Positions 1-8,756 of a stretch of DNA of 44,445 nt are shown one piece after another (the first letter of the stretch is position 1; each line of letters starts with the position of its first letter). The stretch comes from an uncultured Clostridia bacterium (GTDB taxonomy: Bacteria; Bacillota; Clostridia; Lachnospirales; Anaerotignaceae). The notes below the pieces were generated by a model. The model had not been told where the DNA came from. It saw only the letters and a program-made list of their open reading frames with translations, and did not search any database. Position numbers and translations under genes: made by a program. Where the stretch lies: the NCBI GenBank assembly GCA_910587735.1, contig CAJUNT010000013.1:26916-71360 (forward strand). The letters run 5' to 3'.

Positions 1-100
1 CCGTCTGGTGTTTCTGTACCGTCTACATCAGTGTCATTTGTGTCACCATCTGGTGTCTCTGTACTGTCTACATCAGTGTCATTTGTGTCACCATCTGGTG
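1..100 (-). repeat. 45-bp in-frame tandem repeat encoding an acidic 15-residue unit
   Basis: Positions 1-45 and 46-90 are nearly identical, and a third partial copy begins at 91. On the minus strand each unit encodes a 15-residue block rich in Asp and Thr (PDGDTNDTDVD plus STET or GTET). The array continues past the left edge, so its copy number is unknown. Because the period is a multiple of three, copy-number changes by slippage would keep the surface protein in frame. Confidence 0.9.
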
Positions 101-3100
101 TGTTGTTTGTGTCATCACTTGGGATATCACTGTCAACTGTGCCACCATTTCCGCCAGAACCACCACTGCCTCCTCCGATGGTACTATCCTCATCAGGTGT
201 CATAGTGTCTTCATTTGTCATGCTGTCATCATCCATAATTCCATCGTCCATTATACCATTATCAACAATTTCATCATCCATAATGATAGTATTTGCAGAA
301 CTAGGAACAGCAGAAGCACCTACTGTAAATGTCTTTTCAATAGTCTTACCACTCTTTAATGTTAAAGAAACAGTATACTGTTGTCCTGGCTGAAAAGCAA
401 GTTTAAGTGAAGGGTCATTTATTTTTATTGATATTCTATTTGATTTTCCACCAATATCGTTTCCATCTTCATCAACGTATGTTACTGTTAAACTTAGTTT
501 TTGTGCAAAACCTGAATTTGGAAATTGAATTGGATTGTCAGGACTAACATCATTACCTCCAAAATAATCTATTTCTTGATCAAATGTTACATAAACAAAT
601 TGACATCCATAGTAATCTTTATATTTTACTTCTACATCTATAATTTTCATTTCATCAGGGTCAGGTGCTTGATAAAAAGGATAGCTTTCAATCGGTTTGC
701 TATAAAAAAATGTATTATCTTCTGTTCCCTCTTTTGTTTTAGTAGCATAACAAAATCTTTGTCCCTCTGTTGCCGAAACACCTTTTAATGAATTGCTACC
801 ATATTTCAAAGTTGCCTTTGTACCACTTGCATAAATATTAGCTGGGTCTTTTGCTTCTGTTGTATCAAAAGCATATTCATCTTCATTACAAGCTTTATAA
901 TAAATTTCGCCTTCATTATCTGAATTAAAAGCAATATTAACGGTATTTTCATCAACACGTTCTATTTTTAAACCATCAATATAAGGAGGCAATACATTAA
1001 AATAAAATTGTTTTTGTGATTTTGAGCCGTCTGCAAATGTTACAGTCATAGTTAATGTATTTTTACCTGTAATTGCACTGTTATTATATACATTATATGT
1101 TGTATTATTTACTTTTTCTATTCTATCCACATTCAAATTACTTAAAGCAGGACAAGTTAATTTAAAATTAGCTGTTGTTAATTCTTCTTCTACATCTTTA
1201 TCAAATGTTACAGTAAACCAATAAATTCCAGTTTCCATAGTGCCTTTAGGATTAAAATGTGGTACAACTTCAGTAACAGTATAAGCTGCTGGTTTTGGTG
1301 GTTTTGGTACAACAGCTGGTTTTCTACTAATATCAATTTGTTTTACTGGAGTCATTTTTGTATCTGTATCTACTCCCATATAATACAATGTATAAGGAGT
1401 ATTTTTTTCCAATCCAGACAATTTTACTTTGTTCCTACCTATTGACATATTTGCTTCTTTGCCTTTTGTAAGCAAATATTCTTCTGTAGGCTCATTGCTC
1501 AAAGGTGAAATATTTTTTGCATATAATTCAGTGTCTGGCTGCTCTGTAATGCTTTCATATGCGGATAATACAGGTGCTCCCTGTTTCACAACAGTATAAT
1601 ACAATGTACCTATTGCATCTGAATCATATGAAAAATCTGCTGTTGTGTCACTTACTCTTTTTACTGATGCTCCTGTCAATTCTGGACAATCAGACCTTAC
1701 AACAAAATCTTTATCATAATATTTTCCATCAATTTTTACTTGTAAATTGTAAACACTATCTTTATAATACGTCGTTGTCAAATCATATACTTTGTTATCT
1801 TTTGTTGTTACATTCAATATTCTCATACTAGAGCCACCGCCAGTACAAATAATACTGAAATCACTTTTTGATAAAGCAAATTCTGTACCCTTGTTCAATG
1901 TTACCCTAACAAATCCATTTGTAACACATTCTACACTTTTAATACCAGGAGTTTGTTGTGTTTGGTCATTGTCAGAATTGTCAGAAGAACCTCCAGAGCT
2001 ACTACCTCCGCCAGAACTGCCAGAAGAACCTCCAGAACTGCTGCCACCACCAGCACCACTTGAACCAGAATTACCACCTTTTATTGTTTCTCCTCCTGCA
2101 TTTGTCTGTGATACTGTTTCAGAAACAGTTACATTTGTGCCAGCAGTTTCTACACTTACATTTTCTGCTTGTACAGTTACATCTTTTACAACGCCTACCC
2201 CTTTTATAGTGGTATTTTTTGCATTTTGTAAAACAGTTACATTTTGAACATTACCCTCTACATTCAAATTTGTCTGTGCAGATAATACCATTGTTTGTAC
2301 ATTTCCTCTTGTGGTGACATCTGTTGGGGAAGATACATTCACAGTATCAAAATCGCCTTCTAATATACAAGATGTTGTTACAGTGGTATTTGCTACACTG
2401 CTGCCTTGTGTCAATATTCTGACAGGTGCAGATTTCTTTTGCACAGAAATATTGTTTATATTACAATTTTTCAATGTTACTGTGTGAATACCGCCACCTC
2501 TTACAATCAATGCACCTTTTACTGTTACATTTTCTAATGTAATGTCACCTTCTCCAACACCTTCAGACAATATTAAATCTTTATCAATTACAGTGTTTTG
2601 TAATGTGATATCTGGTGTATTGATAATGACATTTTTACCATTGCTTGATACTTCTGTTTTACTTTCTGTTACCACATCTCCCACAGAAGTGCTTAGTAAC
2701 GTTGCTACTTCTGCACGTGAAATCAATTCATCAGGGTGAAATGCTTCATCATCAGATGTGATATAACCATATTGCTTCATAGCTACAATATAGCCTTTTG
2801 CCCAGTCTGCAATTTGTGCATCATCTTCAAAATCTGTATTTCCTTCTATTGGTGAAATGCCTAATGCTTTTGCAAACATCACAATCGCTTCTTGTTTTGT
2901 CATGGTTTGCTTTGGCTGTATCAGAGCGTTTGACTGCAATAATATACCTGCTTTTGCTGCTTTTAATATAGGGTCTGTATAAAATGCTTGGTCTAAATCT
3001 GTAAATGTATTTTGTTGTTTTTCTGTATAATACATCATTCTATCCAGTATGACAGCCATTTCACCTCTTGTTATGGTGTCGTCTGGACGAAACATTTCAT

Positions 3101-3248
3101 TATAGCCATTTAATACATTTCTTTCAGTCCATGTCGCAATAGCGTTTTCTGCCCAATGCCCTCCTACATCTTTGTAATTGCCTGCCCATGCAGTTGTGCT
3201 TGATGTTACCATAGCACCTGCTAATAGGTAAGCTACCCACCTTTTCAT
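1..3248 (-). CDS. SLH-domain surface protein, C-terminus beyond the window
   Basis: I translated an open frame from an ATG at 3248 to the left edge, about 1,082 codons with no stop. AAGGAG lies just upstream of the ATG. A signal peptide (MKRWVAYLLAGAM... ending near AWA, residue 22) is followed by three SLH repeats at roughly residues 24-65, 80-125 and 135-185 (DVGGHWAENAI, TRGEMAVILDRM, ISRAEVATLL), which in this family bind pyruvylated wall polymer. Next comes a Thr/Asn/Val-rich stretch of short beta-strand repeats (about 200-380) resembling a solenoid, a Gly/Ser linker (about 400-440), several Ig/fibronectin-like stretches, and an acidic Asp/Thr tandem repeat at the visible end. It has the same SLH-solenoid-linker plan as the neighbouring gene at 3668-7615, so the pair probably arose by duplication and divergence. 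Ligand unknown. Confidence 0.9.
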   Translation of the reverse strand, partial: MKRWVAYLLAGAMVTSSTTAWAGNYKDVGGHWAENAIATWTERNVLNGYNEMFRPDDTITRGEMAVILDRMMYYTEKQQNTFTDLDQAFYTDPILKAAKAGILLQSNALIQPKQTMTKQEAIVMFAKALGISPIEGNTDFEDDAQIADWAKGYIVAMKQYGYITSDDEAFHPDELISRAEVATLLSTSVGDVVTESKTEVSSNGKNVIINTPDITLQNTVIDKDLILSEGVGEGDITLENVTVKGALIVRGGGIHTVTLKNCNINNISVQKKSAPVRILTQGSSVANTTVTTSCILEGDFDTVNVSSPTDVTTRGNVQTMVLSAQTNLNVEGNVQNVTVLQNAKNTTIKGVGVVKDVTVQAENVSVETAGTNVTVSETVSQTNAGGETIKGGNSGSSGAGGGSSSGGSSGSSGGGSSSGGSSDNSDNDQTQQTPGIKSVECVTNGFVRVTLNKGTEFALSKSDFSIICTGGGSSMRILNVTTKDNKVYDLTTTYYKDSVYNLQVKIDGKYYDKDFVVRSDCPELTGASVKRVSDTTADFSYDSDAIGTLYYTVVKQGAPVLSAYESITEQPDTELYAKNISPLSNEPTEEYLLTKGKEANMSIGRNKVKLSGLEKNTPYTLYYMGVDTDTKMTPVKQIDISRKPAVVPKPPKPAAYTVTEVVPHFNPKGTMETGIYWFTVTFDKDVEEELTTANFKLTCPALSNLNVDRIEKVNNTTYNVYNNSAITGKNTLTMTVTFADGSKSQKQFYFNVLPPYIDGLKIERVDENTVNIAFNSDNEGEIYYKACNEDEYAFDTTEAKDPANIYASGTKATLKYGSNSLKGVSATEGQRFCYATKTKEGTEDNTFFYSKPIESYPFYQAPDPDEMKIIDVEVKYKDYYGCQFVYVTFDQEIDYFGGNDVSPDNPIQFPNSGFAQKLSLTVTYVDEDGNDIGGKSNRISIKINDPSLKLAFQPGQQYTVSLTLKSGKTIEKTFTVGASAVPSSANTIIMDDEIVDNGIMDDGIMDDDSMTNEDTMTPDEDSTIGGGSGGSGGNGGTVDSDIPSDDTNNTPDGDTNDTDVDSTETPDGDTNDTDVDGTETPD

Positions 3249-3600
3249 AAAACCACTCCTTTATAAATGTGTAAATTATATATAAATACATTAAAAACAT
3301 CACTATTTTTACTATTATAAAAACAATGTAAAATTCGCTTATATTTAATGTATTCTTTCAAAATAGTTTTGTCACCGTCAATATCAATTTGCCATACCAT
3401 TCTATTGTAAAATAAAAATATGGGATATTTGTTTTTATATAGATTGCAGAAATTATCATTCTATTGACTTGTTAGTATAAAAAAGCAGTTTTGTTATACT
3501 ATTTATAATAATCATATTATCACTATATTAATACTATATCATTGCTCAATATTTATTGCAATATTTTTGTTATATTTTACTATAAATATGTATACTTTAT
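3249..3600. other. Intergenic stretch between the two SLH genes
   Basis: This stretch is very AT-rich. It holds the ribosome site for the left SLH gene (AAAGGAGTGG on the minus strand, next to the start at 3248). I found no convincing -35/-10 pair and no coding frame. The terminator of the upstream SLH gene lies at its right edge (3601-3642), so the left gene probably has its own promoter somewhere here. Confidence 0.6.
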
Positions 3601-3642
3601 GCAATAAAAAACAACAACCACTATATTATATAGTGGTTGTTG
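3601..3642 (-). terminator. Rho-independent terminator of the 3668-7615 gene
   Basis: A perfect 14-bp stem (3612-3625 with 3629-3642) encloses a 3-nt loop. On the minus strand it is followed at once by seven T residues. It starts 26 bp after the stop of the SLH gene at 3668, which separates that gene's transcription from the left SLH gene. Confidence 0.9.
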
Positions 3643-3667
3643 CTATGTGGATATCAGCCATTATTCA

Positions 3668-6600
3668 TTATTGTGTTACTGTAAAATCTATAGTAAATAT
3701 TAAATTTCCATGTTCAGCAGTAACTTTTGTTGCTGTTTCTGAACTGTCTGTAATCAGTTCCTCTATATCATCAGAAAATACATAACCATATTTTGGTGTT
3801 AATGTTATTTCTAGTGTGTATGTTTTTTCCTCAAATATACCGCTGTCCTCTTCATCAGTGTCATATTTCCATACTGCTTCTACATCATAAGTATCTTCTT
3901 CAGTAGTTAAATCAGGTATTTCTATGTCATCGCCATATGCTGGTGTTGTTATACCGCTTACGCCAACACTTTCAATCACATCATCTATATCATCACCTGT
4001 TATTTTTGCATTTCTAGTAGCAGTAATGTCAAATTTTGTATTTTCATTTGTATCTACATCAATTGGTACTGTTTCATCAATATCAAAAAACTCACTAATA
4101 AAATGATCACCATTTATAAGATTCGCTGGTATTACAATTTTTAAAGCTTCTGTTGATGGTTCTGTTGGTGTACCAGTTATATAAATACTAGTACTAATAT
4201 TATTTGGAGCGTCTTTAATAGTGGCATGTAATCCTTCTGGCAAATTTTTTATCCAATTTGATACATCTTGAGGTACATCAAATTTGTCTGCACGGAACAT
4301 AGGTCTAAAATCAGGAGAACCGCCCTCACTAGTTCCTAAAATAACTGAAATAGTTGTTTCTGGCATTGGAGTGCCTACTGTAGCCGTTATTGTTTTGTTA
4401 TCTACTGTTGCAGTTGGTTTTAGTGCTTTTGGTGTGATTTTTAACTCAAATTCATCAAATATGGTTTCATTTTCCTTACTACGCACATAGAATACCATAT
4501 TACCTCTTTGATTTGGTGAAATAGACAATTTTCCTTTTGCCTCTCCTTTTTCATTTGTTTTAGTGACTGCTTGTCTCTGGTCTTCAGTTTCCTCCTCTTC
4601 TTCTCCTATAAATTTTGTTCCAGATTCCAATATAGTTGAACTTGTAGCCTTATTTATACGCCATATAACTTCTCTGTCAGATTCTTCAATGATATTACCA
4701 TTTGCATCTTTTATGACTGCTGTAAGCTCTACTATTACAGGTTCTGTTGCTGTTCTTAAATTTACCTTTTCTGATATATCTGTTATAAGCTCTATTGATT
4801 TTATTTCTGCTGGTTTTGGTTTTACAGTAACCTCTTTTGTTGCCATAATATTAGTGTTATACATAGCTGTTATAGTCAATGTGCCTTTTGGTTCATTTTC
4901 ATCAACAACTAATTTTCCTGTCTTTGGATGTATAATTGTTCCTGTTTGTTGAGCACCTAACATAGTCCATACAATATTTGATTTTTCTGCTGTCATTTCA
5001 TTACCATATTGGTCTAATATTTTTGCAGCAAATGTAATACCTGTTGCATCACCCGCTATTGCCGTGATGGTTGTATCTGTTGGAGCAGTAATTTCAATAC
5101 TGTCTGGCTGAGCTGGTGCATTTACTGTTACAGTTGCTGTATCTTTTTTTCCTTCACAATCAGCTGTTACAGTAATGCTTGCTGTTTGTCCTTTTGTTAA
5201 AGTATCATAATCGCCTATTGTCAAAACACCATTTGCTATACTGCTTCCTGCTGTTTTTGCATCAGCATCAATATCAAATGTTATTGTTTTTCCTATAACA
5301 TTTGTGCCATCTGCTGATTGTGCTTCTGCTGTAAATTGTTGTGTTTTTGTAGCACTTCCAGCTGTCAATACTGCTGTTTTTGGAGAAATTACCACCTTTT
5401 CAACTGTTGCTGTTTCTGTTGTAATTTCAACAGTTGCTGTTGCTTCTTTGCCATCTGCTGTTGTTGCCTTAACAGTAAGTGTCATAGCGGTATCAGCACC
5501 AGCATTTGTAATTTTTTTACCATCTGTAACATTTGCTATAGTCACTTTACCTGCTTCTCCAGCATAATCATTACCGTCACCGTCTTTTATTTCCCATGTA
5601 ACAGCTACATCTTCATTATACTGGTCTTTTGCTGTTGCAGTAATTTCTACTTCATTTCCTATGGCAAGAGTAGCACTCGTTTTTGATAATGTAATGCTTT
5701 GTGTTTTTGGTGCTTCTACTGTTACAGTAGTAGAAGCTGTAAGTTTTTCATCATCTGCTGATGTTGCAGTAACAGTAATTACTGTGCCATCTGCTGTATC
5801 TGCTGGTATTGTCAATGTACCATTAGAAATAGTATATGCTTTATCATCTGCATCTTTTGCACTCCAGTTTATTGTGCCATCAATACCAGTTGCTTCAAAC
5901 ACTGGGCTAGAACCTGGCTTTGCTTTTCCATTTGTGACACCGTTTTTTGCTGTTACAGTTACTTTTGTAACTGGTGTAGATGGTTTACTTGGTGTTGTTG
6001 GCTTGTTAGGTGTATCTGGTTTTGTTGGTGTAATTGGTGTTTCTACTTCTTCCTCTTTGTTTATCGTGCCTGGATTGTTTGCAGTGATAGTATCAATATT
6101 ACCTGTACCAGTAATTGTTGTACCTGTTGCGGAAGAATTAGAATCAATGGTATCTACTGTTGCATTTTGTTTGACATCAATATCTGCTTTTGCATTGTCA
6201 TTTAATGTGATTTTTTCTACATTTGCACCATTTTCTACTGTAACACCTGCACTTGCAGTATCATTTACAGTAATATTATCTACACTTGCGCCATTTGTTA
6301 TTGTAACGTTTGTACTACTGTTACCGTTTAATGTAATATCACTTACATCTCCTGACGCAACAATATTTTCAATATCTGCATTTTCTTCTACTGTTACAGA
6401 AGAACCGTCTTTTGCTTCTACTTTTCCAACGCTTGTACCTTCAGAAATTACAATAGGTGCTTGTGATTCTACTGTTTCTATATCAAAGCCTACAATTTTT
6501 GCTGCAACAACAGCAATAAATTTACTTATTTTTTTAGGAACATATGTTTTGATTACCACTTGTGTATTCACATAATCATTGCTAATTACTCTGATTCTTC

Positions 6601-7615
6601 CTGTTACGCCTGTTGTACCTTCAAATACAACATCAATATCAAATAAATATGCTGCTGCAACAGCGGTATCTCCTTCTGCATATGCTGCACCCACTGCAAC
6701 ATCGCTTTTTGCATAAATATCTACATCACCGTCAAATTTGATATTTGTTAAATCAATACCTTCATTAGTAATATAAATTTTTGTTGTGCCTGTTACTGTT
6801 TCCCCAGAATAATAATCAGCCTGTGCTTGTGAACGTATTACTACATTATTGTATTTGTCGTCAGAGGTACTAGAAGAATTGCTTTTACTTCCTCCTCCGC
6901 CACTTCCGCCACTTTTCCAAACCATTTGACCGCTGTTTGCAGTTTTGATTTCTTCCGCATTTTCTGATTGTTCTGATTGTTGTGTTGGTGCAGTAGTTTG
7001 TTTCTGTGGTGCGTTTGTTAATACTCTATCTAATGTTGAAACTGCTTCTGCTCTTGTCATTCCTTTGTTTGGATAAAATGTTCCGTCTGGATATCCTGAT
7101 AAATAGCCGGCACTTACTGCCGCACCTACTGCACCTCTTGCCCAATTTGGAATTTGTGACACATCTGTAAAACGGTCTGCACCATATTCATTTGGTGTCA
7201 ATCCCTTTGCATTGCATATTAATACTGCGGCTTGCGCTCTTGTGATGGTTTCGTTTGGACGGAATGTACCATCTTCAAAACCTTTTGTAACATTACTGCT
7301 AATTGCTTTTGCTATGTCATTATAATACCAATCCTGTTGCTTTACATCACTAAAATGCATTTGTGTGTCAGATGTAAAAGTAGTTGTTGCTGTATTGTTT
7401 AATAAACGTATAAACTCCGCTCTTGTAATCGCTTTATCTGGTAAAAATGTACCATCATGGTATCCCCCGACTCTGCCTTCATTTTGCCATTTTGAAATGA
7501 CTGACTGCGCCCAATGACCACTGATATCATTTACAGAGCCAAATGTTGGCACAATGATACCATTTAATGCCATTGTTGTCGTGAGCAATAACGCTGTCAT
7601 TTGATTCTTTTTCAT
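3668..7615 (-). CDS. SLH-domain multidomain surface protein with solenoid and Ig-like repeats
   Basis: A complete protein of 1,315 residues. A signal peptide (MKKNQMTALLLTTTMALNG) is followed by three SLH repeats at about 28-70, 88-130 and 148-192 (DISGHWAQSVI, DGTFRPNETITRAQ, YPDGTFYPNKGMTRAEAV), which should anchor it to the cell wall. A Gly/Ser linker near 235-250 leads into a Thr/Asn/Val repeat region (about 370-530) of motifs such as ENGANVEKITLNDNA, consistent with a beta-solenoid. A Pro/Thr linker near 540-560 precedes about four Big/Ig-like modules (about 563-1000) and further beta-rich modules to the end. AAGGGGG lies upstream of the ATG. The family role is surface layer or adhesin; no catalytic motif is visible. 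The binding partner is unknown. Confidence 0.9.
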   Translation of the reverse strand: MKKNQMTALLLTTTMALNGIIVPTFGSVNDISGHWAQSVISKWQNEGRVGGYHDGTFLPDKAITRAEFIRLLNNTATTTFTSDTQMHFSDVKQQDWYYNDIAKAISSNVTKGFEDGTFRPNETITRAQAAVLICNAKGLTPNEYGADRFTDVSQIPNWARGAVGAAVSAGYLSGYPDGTFYPNKGMTRAEAVSTLDRVLTNAPQKQTTAPTQQSEQSENAEEIKTANSGQMVWKSGGSGGGGSKSNSSSTSDDKYNNVVIRSQAQADYYSGETVTGTTKIYITNEGIDLTNIKFDGDVDIYAKSDVAVGAAYAEGDTAVAAAYLFDIDVVFEGTTGVTGRIRVISNDYVNTQVVIKTYVPKKISKFIAVVAAKIVGFDIETVESQAPIVISEGTSVGKVEAKDGSSVTVEENADIENIVASGDVSDITLNGNSSTNVTITNGASVDNITVNDTASAGVTVENGANVEKITLNDNAKADIDVKQNATVDTIDSNSSATGTTITGTGNIDTITANNPGTINKEEEVETPITPTKPDTPNKPTTPSKPSTPVTKVTVTAKNGVTNGKAKPGSSPVFEATGIDGTINWSAKDADDKAYTISNGTLTIPADTADGTVITVTATSADDEKLTASTTVTVEAPKTQSITLSKTSATLAIGNEVEITATAKDQYNEDVAVTWEIKDGDGNDYAGEAGKVTIANVTDGKKITNAGADTAMTLTVKATTADGKEATATVEITTETATVEKVVISPKTAVLTAGSATKTQQFTAEAQSADGTNVIGKTITFDIDADAKTAGSSIANGVLTIGDYDTLTKGQTASITVTADCEGKKDTATVTVNAPAQPDSIEITAPTDTTITAIAGDATGITFAAKILDQYGNEMTAEKSNIVWTMLGAQQTGTIIHPKTGKLVVDENEPKGTLTITAMYNTNIMATKEVTVKPKPAEIKSIELITDISEKVNLRTATEPVIVELTAVIKDANGNIIEESDREVIWRINKATSSTILESGTKFIGEEEEETEDQRQAVTKTNEKGEAKGKLSISPNQRGNMVFYVRSKENETIFDEFELKITPKALKPTATVDNKTITATVGTPMPETTISVILGTSEGGSPDFRPMFRADKFDVPQDVSNWIKNLPEGLHATIKDAPNNISTSIYITGTPTEPSTEALKIVIPANLINGDHFISEFFDIDETVPIDVDTNENTKFDITATRNAKITGDDIDDVIESVGVSGITTPAYGDDIEIPDLTTEEDTYDVEAVWKYDTDEEDSGIFEEKTYTLEITLTPKYGYVFSDDIEELITDSSETATKVTAEHGNLIFTIDFTVTQ

Positions 7616-7760
7616 AAATACTCTTTCCCCCTTATATCAGTATTGTGATATTATCTATAATCTTATATTTAAATCTTACAGTAAATCAAAATACTGTGCA
7701 TTGTTTTGGGATAATATGTATTTTTTGTTGTATAGATTGCTTTATAATGTAGTGACATTT

Positions 7761-8084
7761 TTAATTAAAAATTTTAATAATTTTTAATATCTTTTCTTTC
7801 TTTTCAGCATCTAAATTTTTGATAGCTCTCAATATTTCATTATCTAAAGCTAATGAGATGTTTTGATATTGTGCAGATAAAATATAATCTATTGAAGTAT
7901 TTAAAGCATTTGCAATAGCAAGCAATAAATTCAAACTAACTTTTGTATAATTATTTTCAATATTGGAAATATGGGAAGTGTTACAGCCAACCATTTCAGC
8001 AAGTTTATCTTGTGTAAACCCTTTCGATTGACGTATTTTTTTAATATTTTTTCCTAATTCTTTGTAGTCAATTTCTGTTTGCAA
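7761..8084 (-). CDS. XRE-family helix-turn-helix regulator
   Basis: I chose a TTG start at 8084 because GGGGAGGTG lies directly upstream at ideal spacing. The frame stays open to an ATG at 8108, but that ATG would place the ribosome site inside the gene. The 107-residue product has a typical HTH_3 domain over residues 4-60 (KNIKKIRQSKGFTQDKLAEM, then SHISNIENN and LLAIANALNTSIDYIL). A short charged tail (LDAEKKEKILKIIKIF) probably dimerises. It is divergent from another XRE gene at 8257, and the spacer carries repeated palindromes. A transcriptional repressor of one or both genes is the likely role; targets are unknown. Confidence 0.85.
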   Translation of the reverse strand: MQTEIDYKELGKNIKKIRQSKGFTQDKLAEMVGCNTSHISNIENNYTKVSLNLLLAIANALNTSIDYILSAQYQNISLALDNEILRAIKNLDAEKKEKILKIIKIFN

Positions 8085-8147
8085 TCCAAACACCTCCCCA
8101 TTTATCAACTGATTTTATAAAAAATTTTCTTTTTTATTGTAATATTT

Positions 8148-8196
8148 CCTATATTGTGTTAAAATAACCTATAAAAGTTAAAATAACTTATATAGG
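8148..8196. promoter_or_regulatory. Candidate operator region between divergent XRE genes
   Basis: Two direct copies of GTTAAAATAAC followed by CTATA or TTATA occur at 8158-8173 and 8177-8192, 19 bp apart. Each 11-mer is itself a palindrome (GTTA-AAA-TAAC). The pair is framed by the inverted arms CCTATAT (8148-8154) and ATATAGG (8190-8196). Repeated palindromes about two helical turns apart between divergent XRE genes are typical of operators. That either XRE protein binds here is inference. Confidence 0.6.
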
Positions 8197-8256
8197 CAAT
8201 ATATTAATTTGAATTTCTATTTATAAAAACAGTTTAAAGATTGGAGCGTGTTTTGA

Positions 8257-8589
8257 TTGGAATTTTCAAAAAGACTAAAGGCTTTAAGAAAAGAAAAAAA
8301 ATTAACACAAATAAAATTAGCAAGTAAATTGAATTATGGACATACAGCAATAGCAAATTATGAGAGTGGAAGGAATCAACCTAATATAAACGATTTAACC
8401 AAACTAGCAAATATACTAAATGTATCTATAGATTATTTAGTTGGAAATTCTGATATACAATATACAAAAGAAGGAGAATGGTATCAAAATGTATATACAA
8501 AGTTAAAAAATAATGGTATTTCTATCAATATCTCTGACTATTTTTTAATCAATATGATTCATTTCTATGCAAATGTAATATATTTTTAA
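8257..8589 (+). CDS. Small XRE-family helix-turn-helix regulator
   Basis: 110 residues from a TTG start at 8257, with GGAGCG about 8 nt upstream. Residues 1-65 form an HTH_3 domain (MEFSKRLKALRKEKKLTQIK, HTAIANYESGRNQPNINDL, ANILNVSIDYLVGNSD), as in phage-type and stress-response repressors. The remaining 45 residues are short, with a hydrophobic end (YFLINMIHFYANVIYF) that does not match a known effector domain, so the C-terminus may be shortened. The stop lies at the foot of a strong hairpin at 8588. Divergent from the XRE gene at 7761-8084, with which it may form a switch. Confidence 0.8.
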   Translation: MEFSKRLKALRKEKKLTQIKLASKLNYGHTAIANYESGRNQPNINDLTKLANILNVSIDYLVGNSDIQYTKEGEWYQNVYTKLKNNGISINISDYFLINMIHFYANVIYF

Positions 8590-8623
8590 AGGGGAACATT
8601 TCACAAGTGAAATGTTCCCCTTT
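8588..8623. terminator. Strong convergent terminator hairpin
   Basis: A perfect 17-bp stem (8588-8604 with 8607-8623) with a 2-nt loop ends in AAA/TTT flanks. It sits between the stop of the + XRE gene (8589) and the stop of the minus 34-residue gene (8636), so it can serve both directions. It belongs to a GGGGAAC...GTTCCCC hairpin type that recurs near 23691 and 41915. Confidence 0.85.
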
Positions 8624-8635
8624 ATTTATATTATT

Positions 8636-8740
8636 TTAGTATTCTCTTTCCCTTGTATTCAAATCAATAATAGACATTGTCAAAAGTGCTGCGGATACCG
8701 CCAAAGATACTGCACTAAGAACTAATTTTGTTATTTTCAC
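8636..8740 (-). CDS. 34-residue single-span membrane peptide, downstream of purL
   Basis: A GTG start at 8740 follows AAGGAGGG with about 6-7 nt spacing, and the frame closes with TAA at 8636. The peptide begins MKITKLVLSAVSLAVSAALL, continues TMSIIDL and ends NTREREY. It therefore has a positively charged start, one hydrophobic span of about 20 residues and a charged tail. It begins 16 bp after the purL stop and is followed by a strong terminator, so it is probably read from the purL transcript. I do not recognise the family. A type I toxin-like or regulatory membrane peptide is possible, but nothing proves it. Confidence 0.65.
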   Translation of the reverse strand: MKITKLVLSAVSLAVSAALLTMSIIDLNTREREY

Positions 8741-8756
8741 AATTTTCCCTCCTTAT

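Noticed and set aside
1..100. Direct repeats near the left edge as a CRISPR array
   Set aside because: Adjacent 45-bp units have no spacers and stay in frame inside a surface-protein gene.
5661..6575. 304-codon plus-strand open frame
   Set aside because: It is the antisense shadow of the repeat-rich SLH gene; low-complexity Val/Ser/Phe content and no ribosome site.
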